Origin: Melitaea cinxia
Taxonomy: Eukaryota > Arthropoda > Insecta > Lepidoptera > Nymphalidae
Direction of reading: 5' to 3'
DNA length: 64,000 nt
NCBI RefSeq assembly: GCF_905220565.1
Contig: NC_059414.1
Location: 1,176,001-1,240,000 of the forward strand
Numbering within the stretch: the first letter of the stretch is position 1; every line of letters starts with the position of its first letter. Of this stretch, positions 1 to 11,439 are shown piece by piece. The notes under the pieces were generated by a model. The model did not search any database. It was not told the origin of the DNA and saw only the letters and a list, made by a program, of their open reading frames with translations. The translations under genes were made by a program, and so were the position numbers.

Positions 1-235
1 TTATAATTGTTAGAAAAGTCGAAAGAACTTTTCTTTTACCTGCACAAGTGGGCCAGGAAGCAATTTAAAGAATAAACGTTACAATCAACTTGGGCCATCA
101 ATCACAGCGCCATCTGTCGGCCGGCGAAAGTACTATAAACGGTACTTATAGTCGTAGACGAGATTTTGTTTAGAAATTAAAAAATATTAGTAATTAAAAA
201 TAAAAACTAAAAGAGTTTATCGCTGTTTTAATCTT

Positions 236-720
236 AATGCCACCTTTTGTAAGTCTCTTCTTTTTGTCAAGCGACTTCCAAAAAAGGGAAGTGTCTCATT
301 CCGACTTTTTTATGTATGTTACTTCAGAACTTTTTACTGGGTTAACCCATTTCGATGACTCTTTTCTTATTCGAAAGGTGGTAAGTGTCATGTGGTATCA
401 TTTAAATATAATTGAGATCTAATAAGTACTTTTCGAGCTATATCTATTAACGCGTATTGACTTGACTATTGTTTAGTCGAGCTACGTGGTATTACGTAGG
501 TATTACGTGGTATACCTCGTAACTTTTTACTTTGGTACTGATTTTACGGATTTTTTCAATCGAATGCTTCTATTTGTCTGGTCCTAATTAAAATTAATCG
601 AGATCTGATGACTAATTTTTGAGTAATCTTTGATTGACGCCTATTTACTTGCTTTTTTTGTCTGCCTACGTTGTACTACTTCTAGATGTAACTGGAATCG
701 GTTTTTTTGTGAACAACATT
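236..720 (+). repeat. AAGTCGG repeat, degenerate copy
   Basis: Starts near CGACTTCCAAAAAAGGGAAG and ends near a GGTTTTTTTGTG tail. In between come the blocks ATGTATGTTACTTCAGAAC, CGAAAGGTGGT and GAGATCTAATAAGTAC, which recur at 8385-8795 and 59757-60340. No coding potential is seen; it is an old copy of a family common in lepidopteran DNA. Confidence 0.7.
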
Positions 721-750
721 ATGTAATTGCCTACATAATTATACATATTA

Positions 751-955
751 AATAATACTGTTTTCAAGCAGTATTGTGTTCCTGTTGGTGAGTAAGGTGA
801 CCAGAGCTTCTGGGGGGGATTGGGGATTGGGTCGGCAACGCGCTTTCGATGCTTCTGGTATTGTAAACGTCTATAAGCTTCCGTAATCTCTTACCATCAG
901 GTGAACCGTACGCTTGTTTGCCGACCTAGTGATATAAAAAAATATAAAAAAAACC
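751..955 (+). repeat. hpSINE copy, 5' truncated
   Basis: Begins at the conserved hairpin (AATACTG...CAGTATT) and runs through GGTGAGTAAGGTGACCAGAG, GGGTCGGCAACGCGC and TTGCCGACCTAGTG to an A-rich tail. The first 130 bp of the family consensus are missing, as in ordinary 5' truncation during retrotransposition. Confidence 0.75.
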
Positions 956-2254
956 TGTAACGCATGCTGTAAACGAGTGTGTGTGTGCGTGTGTGTGTGT
1001 GTTTATGGGTTATTTTAGCGTACAATAAAGAATATGTAAATAAATAAACAAAATACAATTTTAGTTATATAATCATGGATACGTATAATGTGTCCTAATC
1101 TGTGAATAAAAGTAACCCTACCTACACATAGATCCCACGAATTCGCTCCACGTTACCGGAGCAACTTTTGTTGCTAAATATATTCACCTAATTGATTATT
1201 CCACTGTTTTATAGAGCGTTTTCGCTTCAATTTCGTTGTTTTGTAGTTGCTTTGTTCTGTACTCGCTGCGTTGTTACGATTTATTGTTGAGTAACAACTC
1301 ACAAGCCGATCGAATGATGAATAACTTTACATTTATTTTTAATCCACTTTTTATCATAAATAAGTTTTCCGCTCGAAGCCTACGTCAAATGTTGATGATA
1401 AAAATTAAAAAAAAATCGTTAGATTTTTTTTTAATTTAAACAAAATGGAAGTTATAGAGACAGCCGATAGAAGTGAAAACTTGAAACTGATAGTATTAAA
1501 ATTTGAAAATTCAACAAAATTCAATCCTAATACTAAACTACAAAGCTTAACACAAAAATATAAATTTAAAAAAAAAAGATGAATTTGTGATTTCACCAAT
1601 CGGACTCAGTAATCGTTGAGACATCGTTGCCCCAACACTGATTTTCAGTGAGCACCGTGTATGCAGACAATACAAATAACATTAAAAAAAACTCTATTTC
1701 AACAATGCACAGTATATACAGATTAAACTTTTTAATAATTCCATTCTATTTCACTTATAAGGTATACACAGCACTAATATTGCACTATACGACAGCTGTA
1801 TAGCTACAGATATACTCAATACTGCTATAAGAATGTCGGTGACGCGAACGAGATGTCACCCATCCAAAAAGCGTCTAATGGACACAGCAGACGGCCTCAG
1901 CACATGCGTCAGTCATGAGCATTTTGGTGACAAGAATCCATAAGTTTTTTTTTTTTACCAACAAGAAGTGCCCAACGCTAAAGAATTTTTCACTTCAAAA
2001 TTTTTGTGATTTTTGTTGAATTGAGGAATGATTTAACAGAATTGTAGCTTTATTTTTTACACTCGATAAACTCTGAAAGTTTACTGATTTAAATAATTAT
2101 TTCAGTATAAAAGGGCTACCATTATTCAGAAACAATATACATTATAATAAAACAGATTCTTAAAAAGCGAATTGAAAAATAGGCCTGGATAATGTTGAAC
2201 TTTGTAACATAATATTACTTTTCGAGTTTACTCTCAATGAAAAGATATAAAGCC
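956..2254. other. AT-rich intergenic DNA, no gene seen
   Basis: Only short ORFs of 60-70 codons, low-complexity and without homology I recognise. A GT-rich microsatellite lies at about 977-1002 and poly-A/poly-T runs occur near 1410-1440 and 1565-1580. I see no exon-like segment with splice signals. Confidence 0.5.
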
Positions 2255-2775
2255 TGAGGTGTGTAAAAACAAGTGTGCTTTAGACACGACTACACGACCG
2301 AAGTAAAACTTCTTTAGCAATGGGCCTGCACTGTGTCTTAGATATACGAAAGGCAACTGGCTATGAGAGAAAGAGAGAAAGAAAATGTGTGCTCGCGTCT
2401 TTTTTTTTTATATCACTAGTTCGGCAAACAAGCGTACATATGATGGTAAGCGATTACCGTAGCTTATAGACGCCTGCAACACCAGAAACATCGCAAGCGC
2501 GTTGCCGACCCTATACCCAATGCCCAGGTGCTCTGGTCACCTTACTCACCAACAGGAACACAATACTGCTTGAAAACAGTATTATTTAGCTGTGGTCTTC
2601 TGTAAGGTCGAGGTACTACCCCAGTCGGGCTGCTCCATATTTTGAGCAGGAAATTTCTGCTATGCCCTACCTCAGTCTTCATCTCAGTCTGCATCTTTTT
2701 CTCTTGCTCCGTTCACCTTGCCAGATCACACTTTTCGTAACATTGTTGTCACACATTCAATAGCTTACTCCCCAA
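2255..2775 (+). mobile_element. MITE-K copy interrupted by an hpSINE
   Basis: The left half (2255-2400) has GTGTGCTTTAGACACGACTA, GAAGTAAAACTTCTTTAGC and the AGAGAAAGAGAGAAAG block. The right half resumes at about 2690 with CTCTTGCTCCGTTCACCTTG and TCACACTTTTCGTAAC. The same order is uninterrupted at 52930-53155, so the DNA at 2401-2676 is a later insertion. Confidence 0.75.
2401..2676 (-). repeat. hpSINE copy, near full length
   Basis: Reverse orientation: poly-T, then CGGCAAACAAGCGTAC, ACGCCTGCAACACCAGAA and GTGCTCTGGTCACCTTACTC, the hairpin AATACTG...CAGTATT, and the 5' end GCCCTACCTCAGTC. It sits inside a MITE-K copy. Confidence 0.85.
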
Positions 2776-4762
2776 TAATGTTGGGCAGTGAAATCGTTTG
2801 AATTAACTGGCTCAAGATTATGACCACAGACCATAGTAGCATATACTTATATTACTCCGTGATTATGACATGGAGTAACGCTTTAAATCACTTTTATCTG
2901 TTTATGTGAGATATAAATATAAAATAGTAAATTATGTGTTTTACATCTACTGCAACCAACAAAATTTTAAAATATTATACGTCAGCACTTGTGCTGTCGT
3001 TGCCAATTAGCAAGATATTTATAAACAACAGATGCACCGATCACGCCACCTATCACAACGTTCGATAGTCACCTACCCTCACTCGCTCTATTACTCGAGT
3101 CATTCTGACGTGTATAAAACGATCGGTGCAACTCGAGCAGTAAAGGTGAGCGTTGATGAGTTAGAGAGAGGTAGAGAGGGGTCTATATATTTTTGGACAG
3201 AAGGTTTCGTAGGGTGTGGTGGGGGTGTGACATGCATGGTTAATTTTTTAAATGTACAAAATAAAAATTAATTCCTTAAAAGTAAATATTATGAAAAAAC
3301 TTCATATCAATCAACAGTTATCAATTGTTTGTATTGTATTTAAGTACGTAATTAAAATTACTGTGGCAATATAATTTGTTTTTAAACAAATTTGTTAGAA
3401 AAATTAAAAAAAAGTCACTTTAAAATTTTCAAATTTCCTCGAACGAAACCATAGGACCATTTGGAAACGTACAATTGCCCCAAGATTTTACGATATTCTG
3501 TAATCTCTTGATATCTGCGGTTATGAGATGGCCTTCTTGAATAGCATGGAAAAATTTATATGATACCATCATCTTCTAAACGTTTTATTAAATATACCGT
3601 ATGTACTAAAAAATACCGTTAAATTTTAACGCTTCTAAAACAATTTTTTAACCATGATCAAATGGGATATCCTTAAACCTACAACCTACACCTAGGTCGC
3701 AAGTCCTAGAAACTGCTCTGAGATTCTCCCTCTGCCACATCGATTGCTAAGAAGTTCGTCCTCCCCTCCGCCCGTTAACTAATAACTACCTTGTGTTAAT
3801 TATTATCTTACATTGTAATTAATGAGTGTGACCTCCTCGTTCTTACATATACATATTTACGGACTAAATATTTACAGATAGCTATGGTACAAATCATATA
3901 CGCGTGGAATAGTGCCAAGAATACTGGCAGCATTTGCCCGTTGAATTGCTATGCTGATTCTGTGATCGCTGAAGGCGGTCACACGCAGAGATGGTTATAA
4001 GAGGTGTAAGTGGCTGATAAGGGTGAAGGGTAAATGGACTTACTTTATATGCAAATGTGCGGATGGTGGAGGTGCAGCGGCCACTTGCACTCGATGGAGC
4101 TCGGCTGATGGTATGCTTCTGAGCTCATATGTCTCTCGCTTGTACACACACACACACGCGTATAACGAAGGGCTTCGAATCACCCAATCTTCACTTCCAC
4201 TTAATGTAAATATCACCCGAATTAAGCACCGGCAATATCGTAACGGTGATGAGCGAGAACGAATTTAAGGTTGCAGGTGAGAAACGAAAATGCGTCAACG
4301 TCTTTTCGTGAACAGCGGGTGCGAGATGGCGCTCGCGTCGAATGACTTAGCGAGCAAGTGAGCACTTACCGAATCGATCGTCACGCCTAAAAGTGGCGTG
4401 TACAGATTCGTACAGATTCTCTGGGCAAAAAATGCACTAGCTCTTTTGTCATCAGTGGAGTCAATAAGATGAGGAAAGAAACAGAATAGTTAAAAACATT
4501 TACAAATAACAGTGGCTGTTGATTATGTAGACTGGACGAAATCAGTCCAAAGTTCCCGCAACAAAAACAAGCTTTTTACTCGAACTTTTGCGGAAAACAA
4601 CGTGGCTTTACCAACTTCGGCTTTAATTTGATTAATAAATAAAAGGAGACGAAGTTTTTTTAAACTTAATTTTATTTAAATCCACTTTGAAAAACAGGAA
4701 AAATTAACGATCAGATACTGGTCCACTAACACACAACCGGTAACATTAGGCTCACAAAAAGT
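2776..4762. other. Intergenic DNA; no supported gene
   Basis: Contains small ORFs only. 3032-3160 is less AT-rich and holds a TATA-like box (listed separately) and a 10-bp inverted repeat (3033-3042 and 3121-3130). 4020-4420 is moderately GC-rich with CpG-bearing words such as GATGGCGCTCGCGTCG and an AC microsatellite at 4144-4157. An exon cannot be defended here. Confidence 0.4.
3113..3119 (+). promoter_or_regulatory. Possible TATA box with downstream CAGT initiator
   Basis: TATAAAA at 3113-3119 is followed about 25 bp later by CAGT at 3138-3141, resembling the arthropod TATA plus TCAGT-type initiator arrangement. No gene could be attached to it, and a GTGAGC splice-donor-like word at 3146 would leave an implausibly short exon. 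It may be chance in AT-rich DNA. Confidence 0.2.
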
Positions 4763-4773
4763 ATTAGATAAAT

Positions 4774-4972
4774 CAGCACGTATATCTGCTATGTGGTTAT
4801 GACAGTAAAGAATATATCTTCCCGTGAGTGTCGTAAGAAGCGACTAAGAGATAAGACAGTTCCACCACCACCTTGGAATTTAAAACCCCAGCCTTATAAG
4901 CCTCCACAAGTTCGCGCCAAAAATGGCCTATGTCCAGCAGTGGACTGCGATAGGCTGAAGTGAGTTAGTGTG
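4774..4972 (+). mobile_element. RTE-delta copy with 11-bp target duplication
   Basis: Begins with the RTE 5' UTR (CTATGTGGTTATG, GAAGCGACTAAGAGATAAG, CACCTTGGAATTTAAAA) and after an internal gap ends with the RTE 3' end (GGCCTATGTCCAGCAGTGG, GATAGGCTGAAGTGAG). It is flanked by ATTAGATAAAT at 4763-4773 and 4973-4983. The 5' UTR middle is deleted compared with the other copies. Confidence 0.85.
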
Positions 4973-5112
4973 ATTAGATAAATAGAAGATGATAGGATTA
5001 AAGGATCTTTCGCCACCAGTTCTCTCAATCATCTTTAAATATACAGCTACAATTACTTGGACATAAAATCTTTAAGCTATTTACCGCGAAATAAGTATAT
5101 GATACATAATAT

Positions 5113-8100
5113 CACTCACACTCACTCACTTCAGCCTATCGCAGTCCACTGCTGGACATAGGCCTCCCCAAGTTCGCGCCACATATCCCGGTCTTCCGCA
5201 ATCCTCATCCAGCCTACACCGGCAATCTTACGTAGATCGTCGGTCCAACGGGCCGGAGGACGTCCCACACTGCGTTTGCCAAGACGCGGTCTCCACTCTA
5301 GGACCCGTCTACTCCAACGGCCATCGGTCCTGCGACACAGATGACCAGCCCACTGCCACTTCAACTTGCTAATTCTGTGGGCTATGTCGGTTACTTTCGT
5401 TCTCTCGCGGATAGTCTCATTTCTAATCCTGTCTTTGAGAGAGACCTCAAGCATAGCCCGTTCCATTGCACGTTGAGCGACTTTAAACTTGTGGACCAGT
5501 CCCTTGGTCAGTGTCCACGTCTCGGCTCCGTATGTTAACACAGGCAGGACGCATTGCTCGAAAACTTTTGTCTTCAAGCATTGTGGAATCTTCGAAGTGA
5601 AGACTCGACGGAGTCTGCCAAACGCCGCCCAGCCCAACCGAATCCTCCTATCGGCCTCCTTCTCGAAGTTGTTGCGGCCTAGTTGGATAGTATGGCCTAG
5701 GTAAATATAATCCTGAACAACCTCGAGAAGGGTACCATCGACCGATACCGGTATCGGTATGACTTGGTTGTTAAAGATAACTTTCGTCTTATCCAAGTTC
5801 ATACAGAGACCGACACGTCGAGAGGACTTGTTTAGGCCGGCCAGCATTTGGCCTAACTCATCCAGCGTCTCCGCAAAGATGACAATATCGTCGGCGAAAC
5901 GAAGGTGAGAGATGAATTCACCGTTGACGTTGATGCCCCGTTCCCCCCAATCTAAGGTCTTAAAAACATCCTCTAGCGCAGTGGTAAACAGTTTCGGTGA
6001 TATTACATCCCCCTGTCTTACCCCGCGCCGGAGGGAAATAGGTCTTATTCTTTGGTCATTGACATGAACGGTCATCGTCGCCGCGTCGTACATAGATTTT
6101 AGTAGCTCGATATATCGCCAGTCGATATGACATCTCTGCAGAGAGTCCAGGACAGCCCAGGTCTCGACGGAGTCAAAGGCTTTCTCGTAGTCCACAAATG
6201 CCATACACAGCGGTTGATTATATTCTTCCGTCTTTTGGATAATCTGCCGAACAGTATGGATGTGGTCCACGGTGCTGTAGCCATTTCGAAACCCAGCCTG
6301 CTCTGGTGGTTGGAATTCGTCGAGTCTTCTGGCGAGACGATTCGTAACAATCCTCGAAAACAGCTTATAGACGTGGCTCAGAAGTGAGATCGGTCTGTAA
6401 TTCTTTTACAGAAACTTATCGCCTCTTTTAAAGAACAGCACCACCACACTCCTGGACCACGCCTCCGGCGTGGTACCTCGGTGGATGACGGCGTTAAATA
6501 GTCTTGCCAAGGCTTTCAGGACAGGTCGCCCTGCGGCTTTAAGGAGTTCAGTGGTAACTCCGTCATCCCCCGGGGCCCTCCCGTTTTTAAGCTGCCCGAG
6601 CGCTGCACCAATCTCATCCTCTTCGAAGTCCGGGATACACTCCGAATAATGGCGCAACAATGGTGCCCGTGGATCTTCGGTGTCCCAAGTCGCAGGCTTG
6701 CGTGCGCTCGACGAGTACAGCTGTCCATAAAAATTCTCAACCTCTTCTCGGACCTGAGGGCGAGAGCAGACGGTTCTGCCATCTGCTGTTTTAAGCTTCG
6801 CAAGAAGGCTTCTCCCCAATGGTCTTTGGAAAACTTTAGACCCCCTATTCTGCTCAATCAGAGTAGCAACCTCTCTCGTATTTGAGCAGCGGAGGTCTCG
6901 GCGAATAATTTTCCGTACCCTCTTGGAAAGAGCCCTCTGTTCTGGCGAAGCAGCCGGCAACTCGCGCCTCTGCCGCATCAGATCCAAGGCTTCGGGAGAA
7001 AGTTTGGACTGCTTCGTTGGCTTTGTTGGTGGAAAGTGCCTGCGACCCAGTGTACACACCGTCTTCACCACGTTGTCGGTTATCTCGTCCACGTCGCTAG
7101 TAGTTTCCAGCGAATCGAATCGGTTTTGGAGTTCCAACTGAAACTGCTCGGAGCCACATAGTATTTGGGGCAGCGTAGGTCGGAGAGTAGATTTCATCAA
7201 GCGGGTCCGCTCCTTTCGGAGACATATATTCAGAGTGCCCCGTACTAGCCGGTGGTCGCTGCCGGTGTTAAACCTGTTAACCACTGAGACATCTCTGAAT
7301 ATATGCCTTTTATCCGCTATGATGAAATCTATCTCGTTCCTCGTCACAGTATCGGGGCTTTGCCATGTCCAACTCCTTTGGGGCTTCTTCTCAAAAAATG
7401 AGTTCATCAAGAAGAGCCCCTCCGATTCGAGGAAGTTGACAAGCGTCTGCCCCCTGTGATTCCTGTGCCCCAATCCGTGTGGTCCGATGCTCGATCCGTC
7501 GCGGCCTTGTACTCCCACTTTAGCGTTGAAGTCTCCCATAACAACGCTGTAGAAGGTCGAAGTAGTGCCATGTATGGCCCTTGTAATATCTTCATACAAG
7601 GCTTCGACTTCATCATCAGAGTGTGCCGAGGTCGGCGCATATACCTGTATCACTTTCAGGGAGTACCTGTCGGTGAGCTTAAGTACAAGGTACGCTACCC
7701 GGGTCGACACACTACTGACTTCCACAACGTTGTTAGTGAGAGTCTTGTGAACCAGAAAACCGACGCCACCTTGGGAAAGCCCATCACCTTCACGGAAGTA
7801 GAACAAGTGCCCGGAGTGCAGGATCATCGTGTCCTCTCCCTCTCTTCGGACTTCAGACAACCCCAGTATGCTCCACTTAATGTGACTAAGTTCTACCTCA
7901 AGTTCGGTGAGGTGATGGTCCAACCGTAGCGTGCGTCCATTATACGTAGCCAGGAATATTTTTCTATGGCAGCCTCCCGTACCCCGGTGATACTTGGCAC
8001 CCTCTACCCCACCGTTACCACGGCCGCTGCCGTAGGCGTGAATAGTGGGGCTGCCGGGAACTGAGGGCCTTATTTTTAAGTTCGAACTCATGGGGGTTTT

Positions 8101-8352
8101 CGCCCATAGTCACCACGCTGGGCAGGCGGGTTGGTGACCGCAGGGCTGACTTTGTCGCACCGAAGACGCTGCTGCCCGTCCTCGGTCTGTGCATTTAAAA
8201 AGCCAGCAGTTGGATGGCTATCCCGCCATCGGTCGGCCTTTTAAGTTCCAAGATGGTAGTGGAACTGTGCTATCCCTTAGTCGCCTCTTACGACACCCAC
8301 GGGAAGAGATGGGGTGGCTAAATTCTTTAGTGCCGTAACCACACAGCACATC
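5113..8352 (-). mobile_element. Full-length RTE-clade non-LTR retrotransposon
   Basis: A complete insertion of about 3.24 kb. The exact 12-bp duplication GATACATAATAT flanks it at 5101-5112 and 8353-8364. Read on the - strand it has a 260-nt 5' UTR, one long ORF for endonuclease plus reverse transcriptase (8091-5131), and a very short 3' end of GTGAGTG-type repeats. One ORF, almost no 3' UTR and a short repeat tail fit the RTE clade. Exact duplications and a nearly open frame imply recent insertion. Its 5' UTR and 3' end are shared with seven short derivatives in this window, so the family probably supplied, or supplies, their mobilisation machinery. Confidence 0.93.
5131..8091 (-). pseudogene. 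RTE endonuclease-reverse transcriptase ORF with one in-frame stop
   Basis: A single 987-codon frame from ATG at 8091 to TGA at 5131, interrupted by one TAA at 6408-6406 (codon 562). The frame is unchanged on both sides, so this is a nonsense change rather than a frameshift. The N-terminal part is an APE-type endonuclease (from about residue 45): LGLSEVRR near 77, GDFNAKVG near 190 and SDHRLVRG near 280 carry catalytic residues. The reverse transcriptase runs from about 500 to 760, with RGVRQGDVISP and the catalytic FADD at 732-735. The stop falls within GDKFL-stop-KNYRPISLL, a normal RT block, so the encoded protein would lack the RT core. The C-terminus ends with a VGRPPARWTDDL block and EAYVQQWTAIG. 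The protein would nick target DNA and copy its own RNA in the nucleus. The copy is probably inactive unless the stop is read through. Confidence 0.92.
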
Positions 8353-8384
8353 GATACATAATATAATATACGTATATTTGACTT

Positions 8385-8795
8385 TTCATCGGCTTCAAAA
8401 ACGAAGGAGGTTCTCAATTTGATTTTTTTATGTATGTTACCTCAGAACTTTTGATAAGGTTGAGCGAATTCGATGTTTTTTATTAATCAAAAGGTTAATT
8501 AATTAATTTTAATTTAATCGAGATCTGATCAGTGCTTTTAGAGTAATTTCTAATTATGCGCATTTACTTTACCATTTTTTCGTCGATATATTACACATCC
8601 TTTTTTTTTAGGTGGGCAGATTCCGATGAACATTTTGTAATCAATAGCTGGTGCTTGTCGCATAGTCTCGTTTAAATTTCATCGAGATCTGATGAGTACT
8701 TTTTGAGCGATATTTGATAATGCGTATTTATTTTAGTATTTTTTCGTCTACCTACGTTTATTACTTGTCGATGTAATTGAAGCCGGTTTTTTTAT
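8385..8795 (+). repeat. AAGTCGG repeat
   Basis: Carries ATGTATGTTACCTCAGAAC, GAGATCTGATCAGTGC, GAGATCTGATGAGTAC and GAAGCCGGTTTTTTT in family order. It lies just beyond the RTE insertion and is truncated at its left end. Confidence 0.7.
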
Positions 8796-9594
8796 ACACA
8801 ATTGTGTAATTATATAGTTGTATAAAAAAGGTCCGCTGGCTAGCTAAATTCTTTCTTAGTTAAAATATTGATTTTAAATTCCTATAACAATTCCACCGCT
8901 GTTTTTTTCGTCAACCTAGTATAAAGTATTGTAATATTCAATAGTTACACCCTTGTAAGTGCAATACGACTTAAAGCGACGATTGTAACTAACTCATTGG
9001 TACAGCCAACTTCGAGTCAGCTTTTTGCTTCAGAGTTGTGAGCTCAACACTCCCCTAATAAAAATATTGTGTCGTATTCTTCGTCGCCTAGTCGTGCTCC
9101 CCTAGATTTTAAATAAGATATTTCTACTCTGTCCCAAGACATAAACACGTACCTAATTAAAGCAAAAATGTTTAGAATTACCCGGAACAGAATTCACAAA
9201 AAGGTTGTTTTGATTCGATAAAAGAAAAAACGTCGTAACGTCGCCGTCTTCCCGAACAATAGTCTCGAGAGCTCCGTGATGTCAAATAATATTTCTTTTG
9301 TTTGAGGGAAGTAAATAAAGAAATTTTGCAAACGGCGAAATGACCGAGGGAATAATTTCTCTTTGAAGATATTCGTTTGAATCTTAGAGCACTTATCAGG
9401 GCGATCATTTTTTATTAAATATATTAAGTAAGTTAAATATATACAACGTTGATGGTTGAAGCTGATGGTTGATGGTTGATGGGGTAGGCATTAAATCGGC
9501 TAGCATTAAATTCAAACAAACCTCAAAATCCCTTTGAATCTTTATTTTACAAATTAAAATTGTATTTACTTTAATTATGACATTACACTGAGAT
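8796..9594. other. Intergenic DNA, no gene seen
   Basis: AT-rich sequence with only one 76-codon ORF of no recognisable type. A short TGATGGT microsatellite lies at about 9449-9481. I see no splice-bounded exon and no terminal inverted repeats. Confidence 0.5.
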
Positions 9595-10060
9595 CAAAAT
9601 CAAAATCAAAATCAAAATCAGCTTTATTCAAATAGGCTCCAAGAGCATTTTCGATCGTCATTTTACAAATTAAAACTTTAAAAATCAATTATTATATTTG
9701 TAGAAGTAAAGCTACCACCGATTCGGAATGTAGATTCTGCAGAGAAGAATCAGCAAGAAAATCCCCAAAGATATATAATGTCAATAAGTGTTGCGTTCAT
9801 GTAGTGAGTAAAGTGATCAGAGCTTCTGGGGGAGATTGGGGGTAGGGTCGGCAACGCGCTTGCGATGATTCTGGTGCTGCTAGCGTGTATAAATATTATA
9901 ATACAGTAATCGCTTACCATCAGATGAACCTTAATCTTGTCTCGCGGACTTAATTGTATTAAAAAAAATACTTAATTTTAGATAAAATTAAGGCTACCAC
10001 CGATTCAGAATGTAGATTATGCAGTAAAGAATCATGAAGGAACTCCGGAGTTACTCTTCA
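9595..10060 (-). repeat. LINE 3' end fragment split by an hpSINE
   Basis: Starts with a tandem ATCAAA tail (about 9593-9621), followed by GCTTTATTCAAATAGGC and GGCTCCAAGAGCATTTTCG, which I take as the antisense 3' end of a CR1-like LINE. The motif GCTACCACCGATTC.GAATGT occurs at 9711 and again at about 9994, on either side of the hpSINE. This suggests a duplicated or interrupted LINE segment. Confidence 0.55.
9787..9970 (+). repeat. hpSINE copy, 5' truncated
   Basis: GTAGTGAGTAAAGTGATCAG, GGGTCGGCAACGCGCTTGCG and TAATCGCTTACCATCAG in consensus order, ending in an A-rich stretch. It lacks the first hairpin region and lies within LINE-derived DNA. Confidence 0.7.
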
Positions 10061-10163
10061 AATAGTGTATTTTATTATAAAAGTGAAATATTGCAAGAGA
10101 CACAGCGCCACTAAATCCACCACATATACTGTACGATGATGTCAATTAGTATATACTAACAAC

Positions 10164-10503
10164 GCCGCGTTGGCGGAGCGGTCACAGCCATAGATTGTAC
10201 CTGTTGCGCTGGCGGTTGCGGGTTCGATCCCCGCACATAACAAACATTTATATTGGCCATACAGGTGTTTGCCGTGGTCTGGGTGTTTGTGCAGTCCTTG
10301 TGGGTCTCCCCACCGTGCCTCGGAGAGCACGTTAAGTCGTCGGTCCCGGTTTTTATCATGTACACCTAATAGCGATCGTTACTCATAGTAGGGAATATAT
10401 CCGCCAACCCGCATTGGAGCAGCATGGTGGATTAAGCTCTGATCTGATACATGGGGAAAGAGGCCTATGCCCAGTAGTGGGATATTACAGGCTGAAGCGA
10501 AAT
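10164..10503 (+). repeat. tSINE-a, near full length
   Basis: The tRNA-like head has a B box (GGTTCGATCCCCG at about 10219). The body includes GTGTTTGCCGTGGTCTGGGT and CACCGTGCCTCGGAGAGCAC. The tail GAGGCCTATGCCCAGTAGTG plus ACAGGCTGAAGCG matches the coding end of an RTE-type ORF (EAYAQQWDITG-stop). Known principle: SINEs share 3' ends with a partner LINE. No target duplication was located. Confidence 0.88.
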
Positions 10504-11439
10504 TGAAATCTATCCCGTCGTTTATTGCAGTAGATTAATTTACATTTGGTTATTTAATTAAGAAACTTCGTCTTGATTTTGCTTTTTTTTCTAATTTATG
10601 TAATTTAGAATTTCAGTGTAACCTCGAGAGAGTAGGGTTTTTAATAAAACCACTGCAGTGCCGCCACCTGGCCAACTGGCGGGTGTAAGTTCCATTATTA
10701 AAGGATTGAGGAAAAAGTATTTTTGCTCCTACTTAGTTATGATAAGGGCTGTTTGAAAGTTAAGTGAATTTGTAAAAGTTACAAATTCAACCAAGAATGG
10801 GTGTTATTGTTACGACAAATTATCTTTGATGTATTGTTTTTATTATCTAAAATTTGAAAAATTCGTAAAAAGGGGTACGGATTTTAAAAAAAAATTTTAC
10901 TCATTTTTACGAAAATTACGGGGACGAAGAAGTTTGAAATTTCGTACACTTATAGTCTAATTAGAAAAGGAATACAGAATGCTAATTTTTTTATTTTATT
11001 ATGCATAAAAATAGATTAGATCAATAAAAAAAGAACAATGCCCACTTTACCATGTATAATAATACTCTTTGTTGTACACCATTAAAAGAAACAACAGAGA
11101 AAAAAACATAAAATGAAAGATATACAAAGGCGGTCTTATCGCTGAAAGAGCGATCTCTTCCAGACAACCTTTGGGTATAGGACACGAAACAGAAACTGCA
11201 GTTAGAAAGTAAACAAACGATTGGTGTGCGAATTAGAATACTCGAACAAAGTACTAATAGACAATATATAATATATATATACACACATAGTTAATATATA
11301 TTATATCATACAAAGACGATATAGGCGATCATGACGTGCTTAGTGACAAATAATGTAGTTTAAGGTATTTTTTAAAGGAGAAGAGAGATTGAGCTATGAT
11401 GATATTATGATGTATTTGACACACATTTGTATTAATAAA
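10504..11439. other. AT-rich intergenic DNA, no gene seen
   Basis: Contains an 87-codon hydrophobic ORF on the - strand (11021-11284) in TA-rich sequence, with no homology I recognise and no splice context. A TA-rich microsatellite lies near 11262-11310. Nothing else is supported. Confidence 0.45.

Noticed and set aside
6099..6350. Frameshift in the RTE ORF near 6400
   Set aside because: The segments before and after have the same frame (8091 and 6270 differ by a multiple of three), so the break is one TAA codon, not a frameshift.
7456..7929. 157-codon + strand ORF
   Set aside because: It is the antisense shadow of the RTE endonuclease ORF; the - strand carries the conserved catalytic motifs.
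11021..11284. 87-codon hydrophobic - strand ORF
   Set aside because: Lies in TA-rich low-complexity DNA with no support beyond being open.
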